From Trebonia sp963774945 (GTDB taxonomy: Bacteria > Actinomycetota > Actinomycetes > Streptosporangiales > Streptosporangiaceae): DNA of 64,000 nt. Made by a program: the position numbers and the translations under genes. The notes below the pieces were generated by a model, which did no database searches, had not been told where the DNA came from, and saw only the letters and a list, made by a program, of their open reading frames with translations. Location of the stretch: contig CAVZHA010000005.1 in the NCBI GenBank assembly GCA_963774945.1, positions 62,001-126,000 of the forward strand, read 5' to 3'. Below, one piece after another: positions 17,670 through 27,335 of this stretch (position 1 is the first letter of the stretch; each line of letters starts with the position of its first letter).

Positions 17670-18863
17670 ATGATCGCGTACATCATCATCATCGTGGTGG
17701 TCGCCGTGCTGCTCGTCGGCGTCGGCAGCACGATGTTCCTGCGGCCGCGGGGCATGCACGGAGTTCGCCGCAGCAGAAACGGCCAGCTCGACATGACCGG
17801 CTCGCTGCCCGCGGTCAAGGACGACGACACCGAGTCCGGCGGCGGGACCGCTACTGCTACCGCCACCGCGCCGCCGCCGCAACGCACGGCGGAGCCGTCC
17901 GCGCCGCCACCCGCCCGCCCGACCCTGGAGAAGCCGCCGCCCTCGGCCGGCCGGATGGTGCGGCTGCGGGCCCGGCTGGCCCGCTCGCAGAGCGGCTTCG
18001 GCACCGCGCTGCTGAGCCTGCTGTCGCGTGAGCGGCTCGACGACGACACCTGGGACGAGATCGAGGAAGTCCTCATCACCGCCGACGTCGGGGTCACCCC
18101 CTCCCGGCAGATCGTCTCCGAACTTCGGACGAAGGTGAAGGTCGAGGGGACCAGGACCCCCGATGACGTCAGGGAGATGCTCAGGTCTGAACTGCTCGGC
18201 CAGGTGGAGACCGGTGCCAGCCGCGCGCTGCGGACCCAGCGGCACGAGGGCCGCCCGGCCGTCATCCTGGTCGTCGGCGTCAACGGCACCGGCAAGACAA
18301 CCACCGTTGGCAAGCTGGCCCGGTCACTGGTGGGCGACGGGCAGACGGTGGTGCTCGGCGCGGCCGACACGTTCCGGGCCGCGGCGGCCGATCAGCTCCA
18401 GACCTGGGGCGAGCGGGTAGGGGCGGAGACCATCCGCTCCGACAAGGAAGCGGCCGATCCGGCCAGCGTGGCCTTCGACGCGGTGTCGGCCGGCATCGAG
18501 CAGGAGGCGGACGTGGTGCTGATCGACACCGCCGGGCGCCTGCACACCAAGAACGACCTGATGGACGAGCTCGGCAAGGTCAAGCGGGTGGTGGAGAAGC
18601 GCACCGCCGTCGACGAGGTGCTGCTGGTGCTCGACGCGACCACCGGCCAGAACGGGCTCCGCCAGGCGCGGGTGTTCGCCGAGGTGGTCGACGTCTCCGG
18701 AATCGTGCTGACCAAGCTCGACGGCACCGCCAAGGGCGGCATCGTGATCGCGGTCCAGCGCGAGCTGGGCGTCCCGGTGAAGCTGGTCGGCCTCGGCGAG
18801 GGCCCGGACGACCTGGCGCCGTTCGACCCGGTCGCATTCGTCGACGCGATCCTCGGCGGCTGA
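17670..18863 (+). CDS. ftsY: Signal recognition particle receptor FtsY
   Basis: SRP receptor GTPase that docks ribosome-nascent chain complexes at the membrane. It has an N-terminal membrane anchor (residues 2-24, IAYIIIIVVVAVLLVGVGS), as in other actinobacteria. A variable acidic/Pro-rich linker to about residue 95 follows, then the NG domain: GVNGTGKTTTVGKLA, DTAGRLHTKNDLMDEL, and TKLDGTAKGG. 397 aa, intact. smc-ftsY order is conserved. Confidence 0.96.
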   Translation: MIAYIIIIVVVAVLLVGVGSTMFLRPRGMHGVRRSRNGQLDMTGSLPAVKDDDTESGGGTATATATAPPPQRTAEPSAPPPARPTLEKPPPSAGRMVRLRARLARSQSGFGTALLSLLSRERLDDDTWDEIEEVLITADVGVTPSRQIVSELRTKVKVEGTRTPDDVREMLRSELLGQVETGASRALRTQRHEGRPAVILVVGVNGTGKTTTVGKLARSLVGDGQTVVLGAADTFRAAAADQLQTWGERVGAETIRSDKEAADPASVAFDAVSAGIEQEADVVLIDTAGRLHTKNDLMDELGKVKRVVEKRTAVDEVLLVLDATTGQNGLRQARVFAEVVDVSGIVLTKLDGTAKGGIVIAVQRELGVPVKLVGLGEGPDDLAPFDPVAFVDAILGG

Positions 18864-18980
18864 GCAGGAAACTGCGACGTAATAATTCCGGCCGCGGATT
18901 CATCGTTCTGACACATTCGGACTGGACGCAGGAAACGCCGGTACGGCATTGTCGGGTGTGGTGAAAGAAAGGGTGATCAC

Positions 18981-19319
18981 GTGAGGCTAATCACGGCTGT
19001 CATCAAGCCCTTCAAACTCGACGATGTCAAGGCAGCGTTGCAGGCATTCGGCGTGCACGGCATGACAGTCAGTGAAGCGAGCGGATACGGCAGACAACGC
19101 GGGCACACTGAGGTCTACCGGGGCGCCGAGTATCAGGTTGACCTGGTGCCGAAGGTCAGAGTGGAAGTCATCTGCGACGACGAAGACGCCGACGACCTCG
19201 TCGTCGTCATGGTCAAGGCAGCGCAGACCGGCCGGATCGGCGATGGCAAGGTCTGGGTGGTGCCGATCGAGACGGTGGTCAGGGTTCGCACTGGGGAGCG
19301 CGGTCCTGACGCCATCTGA
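18981..19319 (+). CDS. glnB: Nitrogen regulatory protein P-II
   Basis: 112-aa trimeric signal protein of nitrogen status. It starts RLITAVIKPFKLDDVKAAL. The T-loop contains VYRGAEYQVD with Tyr51, the modified tyrosine in the family. GRIGDGKVWVVPIE is the C-terminal signature. GTG start preceded by GAAAGAAAGG. glnD, its modifying enzyme, is directly downstream. The ammonium transporter amtB, normally immediately upstream in actinobacteria, is absent; ftsY ends 117 nt before. I could not identify a GlnR box in that gap. Confidence 0.95.
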   Translation: MRLITAVIKPFKLDDVKAALQAFGVHGMTVSEASGYGRQRGHTEVYRGAEYQVDLVPKVRVEVICDDEDADDLVVVMVKAAQTGRIGDGKVWVVPIETVVRVRTGERGPDAI

Positions 19320-19436
19320 GCTGGGTTAGAACCGGCTCAGCGCTGGCATAACACCACCACCACCATCAATCGAGAGGCCGGTACCACGAGCGTGCCCTGA
19401 TGCGGGCGCGAGCTGATCATTTCGGGGGACGACCTG

Positions 19437-21680
19437 GTGAGCGTGATGACTTCTTTCGCGGCTGATCGCAGCCGAAGGACAACTGAAACCGATCGCTGGC
19501 TGGCCGGGATGCTGGGGGCCGAGCCCGGCGTGGCCTTGGTCGCGGTCGGCGGCTACGGCCGCAAGGAACTGCTCCCCGGCAGCGACCTCGACGTGCTGAT
19601 GCTGCACGACGGCAGGGACGGCATCGCCAGGATCGCCGACCGGATCTGGTATCCGGTCTGGGACTCGGGCGCCAGGCTCGATCACGCCGTGCGGACCGTG
19701 CCGCAGGCCAGACGGGTGGCCAGGAGCGATCTCAAGGTCGCCCTCGGGCTGCTGCACGCCCGGCACGTGGCGGGCGACGTGGACCTGACGACGAGGCTCC
19801 GTGAGGGCGCGCTCGAGGACTGGCGGGCCAACGCCAGGACCCGGCTGGCCGAGCTCAAGGGGCTGCACGAGGAGCGGACCAGGCTCCACGGCGAGCTCGC
19901 GTACCTGCTCGAGCCGGATCTGAAGGAGTCGCGCGGCGGGCAGCGGGACGTGCACGCCATCCAGGCGATCGCCGCCGCCTGGGTCGCGCCCGCCCCCGGG
20001 CCCAAGGTCAGAGCCGCCTACGAGCAGATCCTGGATGCCCGCCACGTGCTCCACGAAGTCACCGGGCGACGGCTTGACCGGCTGGTGCTCGAGGAGCAGG
20101 ACGAGGTGGCGCGCACCCTCGGCCTGCTCGACGGCGACGCGCTGCTGCGCCAGCTGGCGGGGGCGGGCCGGACCATCGCCTACGCCGTCGATCACGCCTT
20201 CCGCCAGGCCGACCGGGCGGGCGGCCGCCGGGCGCTCGGCGTCCGGATGAGAAGAGGGAAGCCGGACCGGCGGCCGCTCGCCGACGGCGTGGTCGAGCAG
20301 GACGGCGAGGTCGTCCTGGCCCGGGCGGCGGTACCGCGGACCGACTCGGTGCTGGTGCTGCGGGTCGCCGCCGCGGCCGCCCAGGTCGGGCTGCCGATCG
20401 CGCCGCGGGCGCTGGCCCGGCTGGCCGAGTGCCCGCCGCTGTCGATCCCGTGGCCGTCCGACGCCCGCAACGCCCTGCTGGCGCTGCTCGGGGCCGGGGC
20501 GAGCGCGATCGCGGTCTGGGAGGCGCTCGACCAGGAGGGCCTGCTGGCCACCCTGATCCCGGACTGGGAGCGGGTCAGGAACCGGCCTCAGCGCAACCCG
20601 CTGCACCGCTTCACGGTCGACCGGCACCTGGTCGAGTGCGCCGCCAACGCGGCCGCGCTCGCCCGTGACGTGTCCAGGCCGGACCTGCTGCTGCTGGCCG
20701 CGCTGCTGCACGACATCGGCAAGGGCTGGCCGGGCGACCACAGCGTTTCCGGCGAGGTCGTCGCCCGGGATGTCTGCAAACGGGTCGGTCTGGGCGATAC
20801 CGACGTCGAGCTGGTGGCCGAGGCCGTCCGCCACCACCTGCTGCTGCCGGTGGTGGCGACCCGCCGGGACCTCGACGACCCGATGACGGTGGAGCACGTC
20901 GCGACGACCGTGGGCGGCAGCAGGACCTTGCTTGAGCTGCTGCACGCGCTCGCCATCGCCGACGGGCTGGCCACCGGCCCGGCCGCCTGGAACGACTGGA
21001 AGGCCGGGCTGGTAGCCGATCTCGTGCGCCGGGTGAGCGCGGTGCTCGACGGCGACCCGATGCCGGCGCCGGTCGCGCTGCGCGAGGACCAGCTGGCGCT
21101 GGTGGCCGACGGCGGCCCGGCCGCGATCGTCGACGGCAACGAGGTCACCGTGGTCGCGCTCGACCGACCGGGCCTGCTCTGGCGGGCGGCCGGGGTGCTG
21201 GCCTCGCACCGGCTGACCGTACGCGGTGCCAACGCGACCGCCGTCGGCGACACCGCCGTTACCGTGTTCAATGTGGTGCCGGAGTACGGCGACCCGCCCG
21301 ACTCGGTCCTCGTCTCGTCGGACCTGCGGCGGATGCTCGAGGGCCGTCTCGACGTCGAGGACCGGCTCGAGCGCCGGGCCCGCGCCGTCCGCGGTCGCGG
21401 CTTCACCGCCCCGCCGCCCAAGGTCACCCTGGTCGACGACGCCTCGACCAGCGCCACCGTGGTCGAGGTCCGCGCGCACGACGAGCCCGGCCTGCTCTGG
21501 CGGATCGGCCGGGCGCTCGGCGAATGCGGGCTGAACGTGCACGCCGCCCGCATCGAGACGCTGGGCGCGGAGGCGGTCGACGTCTTCTACGTCACCGACG
21601 CCACCGGCGGCCTGCTGACCGATCCCGACCTGCGTAAGCGCACGACGGCGATGGTGCTGGCCGCGCTCAGCCCGGCCTGA
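19437..21680 (+). CDS. glnD: [Protein-PII] nucleotidyltransferase/uridylyl-removing enzyme GlnD
   Basis: Modifies and de-modifies P-II. The nucleotidyltransferase motif is VGGYGRKELLPGSDLDVLML, the GlnD helical domain includes LKESRGGQRDVHAI, the HD domain has LLHDIGKGWPGDHS, and two C-terminal ACT domains begin near VTVVALDRPGLLWRAA and VVEVRAHDEPGLLWRI. 747 aa from GTG at 19437, a little short at the N-terminus compared with enterobacterial GlnD but usual for actinobacteria, where the activity is adenylylation in characterised cases. Intact. Confidence 0.95.
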   Translation: MSVMTSFAADRSRRTTETDRWLAGMLGAEPGVALVAVGGYGRKELLPGSDLDVLMLHDGRDGIARIADRIWYPVWDSGARLDHAVRTVPQARRVARSDLKVALGLLHARHVAGDVDLTTRLREGALEDWRANARTRLAELKGLHEERTRLHGELAYLLEPDLKESRGGQRDVHAIQAIAAAWVAPAPGPKVRAAYEQILDARHVLHEVTGRRLDRLVLEEQDEVARTLGLLDGDALLRQLAGAGRTIAYAVDHAFRQADRAGGRRALGVRMRRGKPDRRPLADGVVEQDGEVVLARAAVPRTDSVLVLRVAAAAAQVGLPIAPRALARLAECPPLSIPWPSDARNALLALLGAGASAIAVWEALDQEGLLATLIPDWERVRNRPQRNPLHRFTVDRHLVECAANAAALARDVSRPDLLLLAALLHDIGKGWPGDHSVSGEVVARDVCKRVGLGDTDVELVAEAVRHHLLLPVVATRRDLDDPMTVEHVATTVGGSRTLLELLHALAIADGLATGPAAWNDWKAGLVADLVRRVSAVLDGDPMPAPVALREDQLALVADGGPAAIVDGNEVTVVALDRPGLLWRAAGVLASHRLTVRGANATAVGDTAVTVFNVVPEYGDPPDSVLVSSDLRRMLEGRLDVEDRLERRARAVRGRGFTAPPPKVTLVDDASTSATVVEVRAHDEPGLLWRIGRALGECGLNVHAARIETLGAEAVDVFYVTDATGGLLTDPDLRKRTTAMVLAALSPA

Positions 21681-21782
21681 CGGGCGGAGCTCACGGTCCG
21701 TTCGGGAGATAAAAAGACCTCAGCCGCAGGACCGGGCGCGCTGACTAATACCTCAGCCCCTAATCACCGGTAGCCTTGAAGT

Positions 21783-23489
21783 GTGTTTGAGACGCTCTCC
21801 GATCGGCTAACCCAGGTCTTCTCCTCGCTGCGCGGCAAGGGGCGGCTGTCGCCGGCCGATATCGATGCCACCGCGCGCGAGATTCGCATCGCCCTCCTCG
21901 AGGCGGACGTTGCCCTGCCAGTGGTGCGCCAGTTCATCGCGCGCGTCAAGGAGCGGGCGGCCGGGGCGGAGGTGTCACAGGCCCTCAACCCCGCCCAGCA
22001 GGTCATCAAGATCGTGCACGAGGAGCTCGTCACGATCCTCGGCGGCGAGACCAGGCGACTGCGGTTCGCCAAGAACCCGCCGACCGTGATCATGCTGGCC
22101 GGCCTCCAGGGCGCGGGCAAGACGACGCTGGCGGGCAAGCTCGGCCTGTGGCTGAAGGAGCAGGGCAACACGCCGATGCTCGTCGCCGCCGACCTGCAGC
22201 GGCCCAACGCGGTCACCCAGCTTCAGGTGGTCGGCGAGCGGGCCGGGGTGCCGGTGTTCGCGCCGGAACCCGGCAACGGCGTCGGCGACCCGGTCGCGGT
22301 GGCCAGGCAGTCGCTCGACGAGGCCCGCCGGTCGCTGCACAACATCGTGATCATCGACACCGCCGGGCGTCTCGGCATCGACGCCGAGCTGATGGCCCAG
22401 GCCGAGGCGATCAGGGACGCGACCGACCCGGACGAGGTGCTGTTCGTCGTCGACGCGATGATCGGCCAGGACGCGGTGACCACCGCGCAGGCGTTCCTCG
22501 ACGGGGTCGGCTACGACGCCGTGGTGCTGACCAAGCTCGACGGCGACGCCCGAGGCGGCGCGGCGCTGTCCATCGCGGCGCTGACCGGCAAGCCGGTCAT
22601 GTTCGCCTCCACCGGTGAGAAGCTGTCCGACTTCGACCTGTTCCACCCGGACCGGATGGCGACCCGGATCCTGGACATGGGCGACGTGCTCAGCCTGATC
22701 GAGCGGGCGGAGAAGGCGTTCGACGCCGAGCAGACCGCCTCGATCGCCGAGCGGATGATGTCCGGCGAGGGGTTCACCCTCGAGGACTTCGTCGAGCAGC
22801 TCCAGATGCTGCGCAAGCTCGGGCCGCTGAAGAACATTCTCGGCATGATGCCGGGCGCGTCGAAGAACAAGGAGCTCCTGGACAAGGTCAACGACAAGGA
22901 CCTGGACCGGGCCGAGGCCATCGTCCGCTCGATGACCCCCGAGGAGCGGCGCAACCCCAAGGTCATCAACGGCTCGCGGCGGCTGCGCATCGCCAACGGC
23001 TCCGGCGTCTCCGTCGGCGAGGTCTCCCAGCTGGTCACGAACTTCTTCGAGGGCCAGAAGCAGATGAAGATGCTGATGGGCGGCGGGATGCCGGGCATGC
23101 CCGGCATCCCCGGCATGGGCGGCGGCGCCCGCCGCTCGGCTAAGGCGGCCAAGGCGGCCAAGAACGCGAAGGGCAAGCGGCGCAGCGGCGACCCGCGTAA
23201 GTCCGCGCTCGGCCCGGCGGGCGGTTCCGCCGCGGGAAACGGCGCGGGCGCGCCCGCGCTGCCCGCCGCCGCGGCGGCGCAGGACACCCCGCAGTCGATG
23301 GAGGAGCTGGCCGAGATGCTCCAGCAGGCCCAGTCGGCCGGCGGCCCGGGCGGCTTCGGCGGAGCGGGCAGCGAAGGCGGCTTCCCCGGCTTCGGTAATC
23401 CCGCCAACGTGCCGCAGTTCCCGGGCGGGGGCGGCGGCTCGAACGTCATCCCGGCCGCCTTCGGCCGGCGGAACAAGAAAAAGAAGTAG
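21783..23489 (+). CDS. ffh: Signal recognition particle protein Ffh
   Basis: SRP54 GTPase binding 4.5S RNA and signal peptides. N domain MFETLSDRLTQVFSSLRGKG; G domain GLQGAGKTTLAGKLG, DTAGRLGIDAELM, TKLDGDARGG; Met-rich M domain with LKNILGMMPG and GGGMPGMPGIPGMGGG. The C-terminal 110 residues are Gly/Ala/Lys-rich and longer than the usual 450-520 aa protein. The GTG start has no obvious Shine-Dalgarno within 15 nt, so leaderless or weak initiation is possible. Confidence 0.96.
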   Translation: MFETLSDRLTQVFSSLRGKGRLSPADIDATAREIRIALLEADVALPVVRQFIARVKERAAGAEVSQALNPAQQVIKIVHEELVTILGGETRRLRFAKNPPTVIMLAGLQGAGKTTLAGKLGLWLKEQGNTPMLVAADLQRPNAVTQLQVVGERAGVPVFAPEPGNGVGDPVAVARQSLDEARRSLHNIVIIDTAGRLGIDAELMAQAEAIRDATDPDEVLFVVDAMIGQDAVTTAQAFLDGVGYDAVVLTKLDGDARGGAALSIAALTGKPVMFASTGEKLSDFDLFHPDRMATRILDMGDVLSLIERAEKAFDAEQTASIAERMMSGEGFTLEDFVEQLQMLRKLGPLKNILGMMPGASKNKELLDKVNDKDLDRAEAIVRSMTPEERRNPKVINGSRRLRIANGSGVSVGEVSQLVTNFFEGQKQMKMLMGGGMPGMPGIPGMGGGARRSAKAAKAAKNAKGKRRSGDPRKSALGPAGGSAAGNGAGAPALPAAAAAQDTPQSMEELAEMLQQAQSAGGPGGFGGAGSEGGFPGFGNPANVPQFPGGGGGSNVIPAAFGRRNKKKK

Positions 23490-23524
23490 TTCGAGGAGTC
23501 CGGCGACCCTCGCAAATCGGGCGC

Positions 23525-23557
23525 GTTAACCTTCCGTTCATCTTTTGTTCACCATTA
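23525..23557 (+). promoter_or_regulatory. PHO box (PhoP-type direct repeats)
   Basis: Three 11-nt direct-repeat units in exact register: GTTAACC-TTCC (23525), GTTCATC-TTTT (23536), GTTCACC-ATTA (23547). The known actinomycete PhoP unit is GTTCACC plus 4 nt, repeated every 11 nt. The third unit is a perfect match and the other two differ by one base each. It lies 61 nt before the start of a phosphate-symporter-type gene, which predicts induction under phosphate limitation. Confidence 0.85.
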
Positions 23558-23617
23558 TTGTGTCCAAGAGTAACTGTCTAGCTACTCAAAGTCACAATCT
23601 GCTTGCCAGGCTGAGAT

Positions 23618-25069
23618 ATGAGCACCTCAGCAGCACCACCAGCTGACGCTGACGCCTTCGAGTCGCTCGATGAAACCCGCGTCACCCGAGCTCAGTTGAA
23701 GATCATGTTCATCTCGGGGATGGGCTTCTTCACCGATGCCTACGACCTGTTCGTGATCGGCATCGTGGTGTCGCTGCTGAAACCCGAGTGGTCACTGTCG
23801 ACTACCCAGGTGTCGTGGCTGAACTCGTCCACCCTGCTGGCCTCGGCCGTGGGCGCGATCGTCTTCGGGCGCATCGCGGACATGCTGGGACGGAAGCGAA
23901 TCTACGGCTTCGAAGTGCTGATCCTCGCGATCGGGGCCCTTGCCTCCGCGTTCGCGCCCAACTACACGTTCCTGCTCATCTGCCGGATCGTGCTGGGCAT
24001 CGGCATCGGCGGCGACTACCCGGTCTCCGCGACGATCATGAGCGAGTACTCGGGCAAGCGGGACCGAGGCAAGATGGTCGGGCTCGTGTTCGCCATGCAG
24101 GGCGCCGGCCTCATCTTCGGGCCCCTGTTCGCCTCCCTCTTGCTGTGGTCCGGTCTGTCCAACGACACCACCTGGCGGATCCTGCTGGCCTTCGGCGCCG
24201 TGCCCGGCCTGGCTGTCTTCTATATGCGCCGTCGCATCCACGAGACGCCCCGGTTCGCGATGGCGGGCGGCGCCGCCGACGAAGCCAGGGCGGCCATCGA
24301 GCACGCCACCGGGGTCGATGGCGCGCCCGCGCCGTCGGCGGAGTCGAAGGCGCGCAGTGGGCTGACCGTGGCCCAGGGCTACCTGCTGCTGATCCAGAGC
24401 AAACGCATGCTCGTCTGGCTGATCGGCACGGCCGGCGCGTGGGCGCTGCTTGACTTCTGTTACTACGGCAACACCATCTCCACGCCCGAGATCCTCAAGC
24501 TGCTCAACCCGCACGCCTCGCTGCTGCACAACACGCTGGTGCAGTTGGCGATCTTCGCCATCTTCGCCGTGCCCGGGTACATCGTCGCGATCCTGCTGCT
24601 CGACAAGACCGGGCGCCGAAGCATCCAGGTACTGGGCTTCGGCCTGATGGGGCTGATGTTCCTGCTGATCGGGCTCATCCCGGCCGTGACCACGACCGCC
24701 CTGGCGTTCGCCCTGCTGTACGGGATCAGCTACTTCTTCACCCAGTTCGGGCCCAATACGACGACGTTCATCTATCCGGCCGAGATCTTCCCGACCCAGG
24801 TCCGCACCACCGCCCACGGCATATCGGCCGGGGCCGGGAAGCTGGGCGCGTTCCTCGGCGCCTTCCTGTTCCCGGATTTCCTGGCCTCCTCAATGGGTGT
24901 GCGGGGCGCCGAGATCATCGCCGGGATCGTCGCGCTGGCCGGGATGGTGCTGACCATCGCGACCCTGCCAGAACCCAACGGCAAGACTCTGGAGCAGCTC
25001 AGCGACGAGGCGCTGGCGCCGGCGACCGTGGGCCCGAGGGCGCAGCCTGCCGCCAGCGCCGGCGGCTGA
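23618..25069 (+). CDS. MFS transporter, phosphate:H+ symporter (PHS) type
   Basis: 483 aa, 12 predicted membrane segments. The N-terminal GMGFFTDAYDLFVIG and GIGIGGDYPVSATIMSEY are hallmark motifs of the PHS group of the major facilitator superfamily. GRIADMLGRKRIYGFE is the loop 2-3 motif. PAEIFPTQVRTTAHG fits the second half. The upstream PHO box independently supports phosphate uptake; other PHS-like members carry organic acids or sugars, so the substrate remains inferred. A universal stress protein follows after 35 nt and may be co-transcribed. Confidence 0.85.
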   Translation: MSTSAAPPADADAFESLDETRVTRAQLKIMFISGMGFFTDAYDLFVIGIVVSLLKPEWSLSTTQVSWLNSSTLLASAVGAIVFGRIADMLGRKRIYGFEVLILAIGALASAFAPNYTFLLICRIVLGIGIGGDYPVSATIMSEYSGKRDRGKMVGLVFAMQGAGLIFGPLFASLLLWSGLSNDTTWRILLAFGAVPGLAVFYMRRRIHETPRFAMAGGAADEARAAIEHATGVDGAPAPSAESKARSGLTVAQGYLLLIQSKRMLVWLIGTAGAWALLDFCYYGNTISTPEILKLLNPHASLLHNTLVQLAIFAIFAVPGYIVAILLLDKTGRRSIQVLGFGLMGLMFLLIGLIPAVTTTALAFALLYGISYFFTQFGPNTTTFIYPAEIFPTQVRTTAHGISAGAGKLGAFLGAFLFPDFLASSMGVRGAEIIAGIVALAGMVLTIATLPEPNGKTLEQLSDEALAPATVGPRAQPAASAGG

Positions 25070-25104
25070 CTCGTGAAATCCATGCAACCGAAGCTGGAGT
25101 CAGC

Positions 25105-25590
25105 ATGACCTACCGAGTCGTGGTCGGGGTAGACGGTTCCGTCCATGGAGATGCGGCCCTGCGCTGGGCCCTCGCTCAGGCCGAGGCGCGAGGCGGGGAG
25201 GTGACCGCCGTATTCGCCTGGCAGCAGCCATTCATCTCCATCCCCGGCGCGTTCAAGCGAGAGGAGCTCGAGCAGGCGGCCAAAGACTTCGTGGTCCAGA
25301 AGGTCAGCGCGGTTGCGCCCTCGCCCAGGGTCCCGCTACTGCCAATGGTGGCCGAGGGCGACCCGGCCGAGGCTCTGGTGGTGGCGGCCGAGGGCGCAGA
25401 CCTGCTGGTGGTCGGCACGCGCGGGCTCTCGCCGTTCATGGGGAGCGTGCTCGGCGCGGTCAGCCTGCGCTGCGCTGCGGGCGCCAACTGCCCGGTGACG
25501 CTGGTCAAGCTGGCCAGCGAGAAACCGCAGGTACGGGTCCCGCCGGGGACGGCTGAGGCGGAGCGCGCCGCAGGCCGGCGCCCGGTCTAG
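25105..25590 (+). CDS. Universal stress protein UspA family
   Basis: 161-aa single-domain Usp. It begins YRVVVGVDGSVHGDAALRWA. The ATP-binding motif GTRGLSPFMGSVLGAVS matches the G2xG9xG(S/T) pattern, so this is the nucleotide-binding subclass. 35 nt downstream of the phosphate transporter with Shine-Dalgarno CTGGAG, probably in the same PhoP-controlled transcript. Its stop shares the CTAG with the stop of the convergent ligase gene. Confidence 0.92.
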   Translation: MTYRVVVGVDGSVHGDAALRWALAQAEARGGEVTAVFAWQQPFISIPGAFKREELEQAAKDFVVQKVSAVAPSPRVPLLPMVAEGDPAEALVVAAEGADLLVVGTRGLSPFMGSVLGAVSLRCAAGANCPVTLVKLASEKPQVRVPPGTAEAERAAGRRPV

Positions 25591-27314
25591 TCAGCGGCGA
25601 GGTCGCGCACCGACGCGATCGTGTCGGCCTCGGCCGCCGGCTTGTCCTCGCGGTAGCGCAGCACCCGCGCGAACCGCAGCGCGACCCCGCCCGGATAGCG
25701 CGGTGAGCGCTGCACGCCGTCGAACGCGACCTCGACCACCAGCTCCGGCCGGACGTAGACGGTCCAGTCGTCGCGGTGGTCCTCGAGCTCCTGCAGTCGC
25801 GCCGTCTGCCAGGTGAGCAGCTCGTCGGTGAGGCCCTTGAACGTCTTGCCGAGCATCACCCAGCCGCCCGTCTCCGGGTCGCGCGCCCCCAGGTGCAGGT
25901 TGGACAGCCACCCCTGGCGCCGGCCGTGCCCCCACTCGACCGCGAGCACCACCAGGTCGAGCGTGTGCCGCGGCTTGACCTTGATCCAGCCCGCCCCCCG
26001 CCGCCCGGCCGCGTACGGCGTGGCCAGCGACTTGACCACCACGCCCTCGTGGCCGCGGGCCACCGCGTCGCGGAAGAACGCGTCCGCGTCCTGCGGGTTC
26101 GCCGTCACCAGCCGCGGCATCAGCATCTCGGGCGGGACCACCGCGGCCAGCGCGTCCCGCCGCTGGACGTCGGGCAGGTCGATGAGGTCGGCCCCGTCCA
26201 GGTGCAGCACGTCGAACAGGAACGCCGACAACGGCACCGACGGATCGCCTGCGCCCGCGCCCGCCCCTCCGTCTTCCCCCGTCCCGCTCTGGCTGGCGGC
26301 CCGGGCGGCGGTGTCCTGAAAGGCGTACGGCCGCCCGTCCGGCCGCAGCGCGATCAGCTCCCCGTCGAACACGGCCGTCCGCAGCGGCAGCGCCGCCAGC
26401 GCCGCCACCACCTCGGGCAGCCGCCCGGTAATGTCGTCGAGCGTGCGCGTGAACAGCCGAACGCGGCCGCCCGAGACGTGGGCCTGGATCCGGATGCCGT
26501 CCAGCTTCCACTCCACCGCGGCAGGCGTGCCTGCCGTTTCCGTTCCCGCCGTCTCGTCGGCCCGGGCGGCCCCGGCCTCGCTACCGCCGTCGCCGTTGGC
26601 ATTGCCGCTGTCGTCCCCGCCGCCGTCCGCCTTGCCGCCGGAGGCCTTGCCGGCTTGGCCCTTTCCGGCCCGGGGGTTGCCACCGCGGGCCTTGTCCGCG
26701 TCGGCCGCGATCTTGGCCAGCGCCGCCTCGATCGACGGCGCGCTCGACGCCAGCATCGGCTTGAGCGGCTGGCCGACCAGCAGCCCGAACCCCGACAGCG
26801 CGTCGGCGCCACCGTCCAGCGCGGCCTCGGCCACGGCCGGCAGCGACCCGCGCAGCATCACCGCCCGCCGCACCTGCGCCACCGGGACCTCGGACGCGCG
26901 CGCCACCGCCTCGGTCATCACCCCGTCAAGCGCGCCCTGACGCAGCTCGCCGGAGAGCAGCCGGACCAGGAAGTGCTGCTCCTCGGCGGTGGCCGCGCCC
27001 AGCACCTCGTCGACCAGCCGCTTCCGCTCGGCGACCGACCCCGGGCCCACCACCGCCCCGATCTCGCTGAATGAAGCGTCCACCCCGAGCACCGTCAGCG
27101 ATGGCGCGGCCGACGCCGGCGGCGCGGACCTCAGCGCCGCCCACCCGACCCCGATCTGCCGCTGGGGCAGCTCACCGGACAGGTAAGCGACCACGATCGG
27201 CACCTCGCCCGGCCCGGCATCCCGGAGGGCGGCCGCGATCGCCGCGATCTTGGCCAGCCGCCCCGACGAACCCGCGACCGCCCTGGAAACCTCCGCAACC
27301 TCTGCAAGCAGCAC
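25587..27314 (-). CDS. ATP-dependent DNA ligase
   Basis: 575 aa. The N-terminal DNA-binding helical domain (MLLAEVAEVSRAVAG..., LSGELPQRQIGVGWAALR) is followed by motif I EWKLDGIRIQAHV (nucleophilic Lys about residue 270), motif IV EGVVVKSL, motif V GWIKVKPRHTLDLVVLAVEW, and the OB-fold domain with VEVAFDGVQRSPRYPGGVALRF. It matches the actinobacterial LigB/ligase-I-like family, a repair accessory to NAD-dependent LigA. A Gly/Ala/Lys/Asp-rich insertion of about 60 aa precedes motif I, between DNA-binding and adenylation domains. It follows the GRAM-like gene by 21 nt on the same strand. Confidence 0.93.
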   Translation of the reverse strand: MLLAEVAEVSRAVAGSSGRLAKIAAIAAALRDAGPGEVPIVVAYLSGELPQRQIGVGWAALRSAPPASAAPSLTVLGVDASFSEIGAVVGPGSVAERKRLVDEVLGAATAEEQHFLVRLLSGELRQGALDGVMTEAVARASEVPVAQVRRAVMLRGSLPAVAEAALDGGADALSGFGLLVGQPLKPMLASSAPSIEAALAKIAADADKARGGNPRAGKGQAGKASGGKADGGGDDSGNANGDGGSEAGAARADETAGTETAGTPAAVEWKLDGIRIQAHVSGGRVRLFTRTLDDITGRLPEVVAALAALPLRTAVFDGELIALRPDGRPYAFQDTAARAASQSGTGEDGGAGAGAGDPSVPLSAFLFDVLHLDGADLIDLPDVQRRDALAAVVPPEMLMPRLVTANPQDADAFFRDAVARGHEGVVVKSLATPYAAGRRGAGWIKVKPRHTLDLVVLAVEWGHGRRQGWLSNLHLGARDPETGGWVMLGKTFKGLTDELLTWQTARLQELEDHRDDWTVYVRPELVVEVAFDGVQRSPRYPGGVALRFARVLRYREDKPAAEADTIASVRDLAAD

Positions 27315-27335
27315 CCGTCCATTGTGACGCCTCGG

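Noticed and set aside
25776..27074. 432-codon plus-strand open frame
   Set aside because: Antisense to the ATP-dependent ligase; Arg/His/Pro-rich composition and no family pattern.
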